From an uncultured Clostridia bacterium (GTDB taxonomy: Bacteria > Bacillota > Clostridia > TANB77 > CAG-508): a stretch of DNA of 64,000 nucleotides. The notes under the pieces were generated by a model. The model was not told the origin of the DNA. It did no database searches and worked only from the letters and a program-made list of their open reading frames with translations. Position 1 is the first letter of the stretch, and each line of letters begins with the position of its first letter. The stretch is from assembly GCA_948678575.1 (NCBI GenBank), contig CAPPGO010000007.1, positions 1 through 64,000 on the forward strand, written 5' to 3'. Below, one piece after another: positions 62,649-64,000 of the stretch. The position numbers and the translations under genes are program-made.

Positions 62649-63525
62649 TTAATCTGCTTGTTTCCATAGCATTTTATTCTCTTTAAATTCGTATCTTAAT
62701 TTATTTTCGTCAAACAAATATGATAGATATGATCTTATTGTACTTCCAACTAAAACATATTGATTAGAATTTAATATCAAATTATATTCATCAAAAATAT
62801 ATTTTAATATTTCTTCAAAAGTCATTTCTTTTTCACAAACATCATATATTTTATTCATAATCTCATTTACTTTATTTTTATTAATATTTATTAAAGAAGA
62901 AATATCATTTGTTGCTTCACAATGTGATGGAATATATAAACTACCATTTAAAGTACTCAAATAATTTAAAGTGTTAATAAATTCCCTTACATCATATATG
63001 AAAAATAAACTATACTTTTCAATTGTTTCTTCACTAAATAATGAATCTCCTAGAAAATATACATTATCACTTGTTTTTATACCGACACATATCAAAAAAA
63101 TGTCCTTTTAAAGAAAAATACTCTAATCCATCTGGTATATTATTCTCAATAGATGTAACAATTGATTCTTTCGCAAGTAAAAATTTATTTCTTATATCTT
63201 TAAATGGATAACCACCATACAAAAAAGAAGATTCTAAAATTGGATATTCCATAAAAGCTTTTTCTATATTATTAGCAAGTATAATACAATTCGTTCTATC
63301 TTGAATTACTTTATTGCCTCCAATATGATCTGCATTTGAATGAGTATTTATAATACCTTTAACATTCCAACCTTGTTCTTCTATAATTTTTAATATTTTC
63401 TTTCCTGCATCCTTATCGTTTCCACTATCAATAATATACACATCTTTATCATCTATTTTATATATACCAATATTAGTTGCATTTTTTATATAATAAGTTT
63501 TTTCTCCAACTTTTACTAATTCCAT
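62649..63525 (-). CDS. Metallo-beta-lactamase-fold hydrolase, one +1 shift
   Basis: 877 nt, 292 codons plus one. The metal motif is THSNADHIGG (HxxxDH variant of HxHxDH), then SLKGHFFDM and LGDSLFSEE, so the three metal-ligand regions sit on both sides of the break at 63084. Skipping one C there restores FDMCGIKTSDNVYFLGD. It probably hydrolyses a small ester, lactam or thioester in the cytoplasm; substrate unknown. Not a beta-lactamase by context. Confidence 0.82.
63081..63087 (-). other. +1 recoding site: TGT|C|GGT in MBL hydrolase
   Basis: Coding strand: GAT ATG TGT CGG TAT AAA. Skipping the C at 63084 gives TGT GGT ATA AAA ACA AGT GAT, i.e. CGIKTSDNVYFLGD. Unskipped reading stops after CRYKNK. 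Confidence 0.85.
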
Positions 63526-63555
63526 AAACCATATTCTCCTCTAATAATTTGATGA

Positions 63556-64000
63556 TTACTTTTTATAATCAATATTAGCTAATTTTGCTTGTTTACACAA
63601 GTCTTTTGTCTGTATTTTATATTGTTTTCCATCTTTTATTGTATAAGTTCCACATTGTCTAAATTCAAAACTAACATTTTTTCTTATACATTGTTCTCTA
63701 ATATCTAATACCCATTCATAATTAAATGGTCTAGCATCTATATCTGATTCTCCACCAACAACTACTAGTTCAATATTATCAAGATATTTTTCAATGTCTA
63801 TCTTCTCTAATAATGGTTGTGCTGTAATACATTTATGTTTTATTGGTAAATCTTTAAAAATTGATAATTTATAATCTGCATTTTTTTGATTTTCAATAGT
63901 GCAACATACAACTACATTTTCGTATCCATCTTCCCAGTCTTTTGGAATACATTTCATAAATCTATCAATTCTTTTTGTTAAAAACAAAAAAGTACAATCC
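63556..64000 (-). CDS. DUF5131 family protein, 5' truncated by window edge
   Basis: The frame is open to the window edge; the apparent first codon TTG at 63987 is not a real start. Visible DUF5131 (phage Gp37/Gp68-like) motifs are FLFLTKRIDRFMKCIP, DGYENVVVCCTIENQKNADYKLSIF, KCITAQPLLEKIDI, VVGGESDIDARPFNYEWVLDIREQC and CGTYTIKDGKQYKI. The N-terminal CxxxC region would lie upstream, outside the window. Function unknown. Confidence 0.8.
   Translation of the reverse strand, partial: DCTFLFLTKRIDRFMKCIPKDWEDGYENVVVCCTIENQKNADYKLSIFKDLPIKHKCITAQPLLEKIDIEKYLDNIELVVVGGESDIDARPFNYEWVLDIREQCIRKNVSFEFRQCGTYTIKDGKQYKIQTKDLCKQAKLANIDYKK

Overview
The window is AT-rich DNA (about 27-30% GC by eye) from a low-GC Firmicute, most likely an anaerobic gut-type clostridial lineage. 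The evidence is Gram-positive machinery (FtsEX with PcsB-like hydrolases, a T-box on pheST, a CIRCE-like operator, an ECF sigma with a DUF4179 anti-sigma, a Spo0A-C-domain regulator), split transketolase, type III glutamine synthetase and AddA. Nearly all genes lie on the minus strand. No rRNA, insertion sequence, prophage core or CRISPR array was seen.

Layout. 0-3.7 kb: an accessory stretch with a HepT/MntA toxin-antitoxin pair, an orphan membrane protein, a Spo0A-like regulator and a compositionally foreign secreted protein, bracketed by a duplicated tRNA-Gln end. 3.6-19.5 kb: tRNAs, sanA-like, a radical SAM gene, tsaD, a site-2 protease, glnN, a GT-C protein, a lysyl-tRNA synthetase fused to an HD domain, a CobW GTPase, a sigma/anti-sigma pair, and tRNA-Phe/Asp/Val. 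19.7-31.4 kb: ftsE-ftsX-M23-M23-ctpA (cell-wall hydrolysis control), split transketolase, addA. 31.5-34.4 kb: a glycine-rich pilin-like surface gene and an intergenic region rich in inverted repeats. 34.5-48.9 kb: pheST with T-box, a cluster of unknown envelope/coiled-coil genes, a MATE pump, hsp20, an MgtA-type ATPase, mnmA. 48.9-64 kb: two regulated ABC transporter systems, an ABC-F protein, ProX, ferredoxin, a macrodomain/sirtuin pair, HxlR, three XRE-membrane regulators, an MBL hydrolase and a truncated DUF5131 gene.

Main discovery candidate. Five genes (pilin-like, ABC-F, sirtuin, macrodomain, MBL) are split into overlapping reading frames. All six breaks are the same event: one extra C in front of a GGN glycine codon, which puts a CGG codon in the original frame. 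Skipping that C (+1) restores the conserved protein each time, often at a motif glycine such as the ABC-F P-loop. In a manual scan of every other native gene in the window I found no in-frame CGG codon at all. The only intact gene using CGG as arginine is the foreign secreted protein at 2938-3393, three times. This suggests CGG is an unassigned or hungry codon here that is bypassed by +1 frameshifting, a recoding system. Random pseudogenisation would not place all breaks at one codon; sequencing error remains to be excluded.

Other points worth following: the LysRS-HD fusion, the 52-bp interspersed palindrome, the twin 21-bp operators at 33.7-33.9 kb, the four 11-12 bp phased repeats upstream of the Bcr-type ABC operon, and the CIRCE-like element overlapping the hsp20 promoter.
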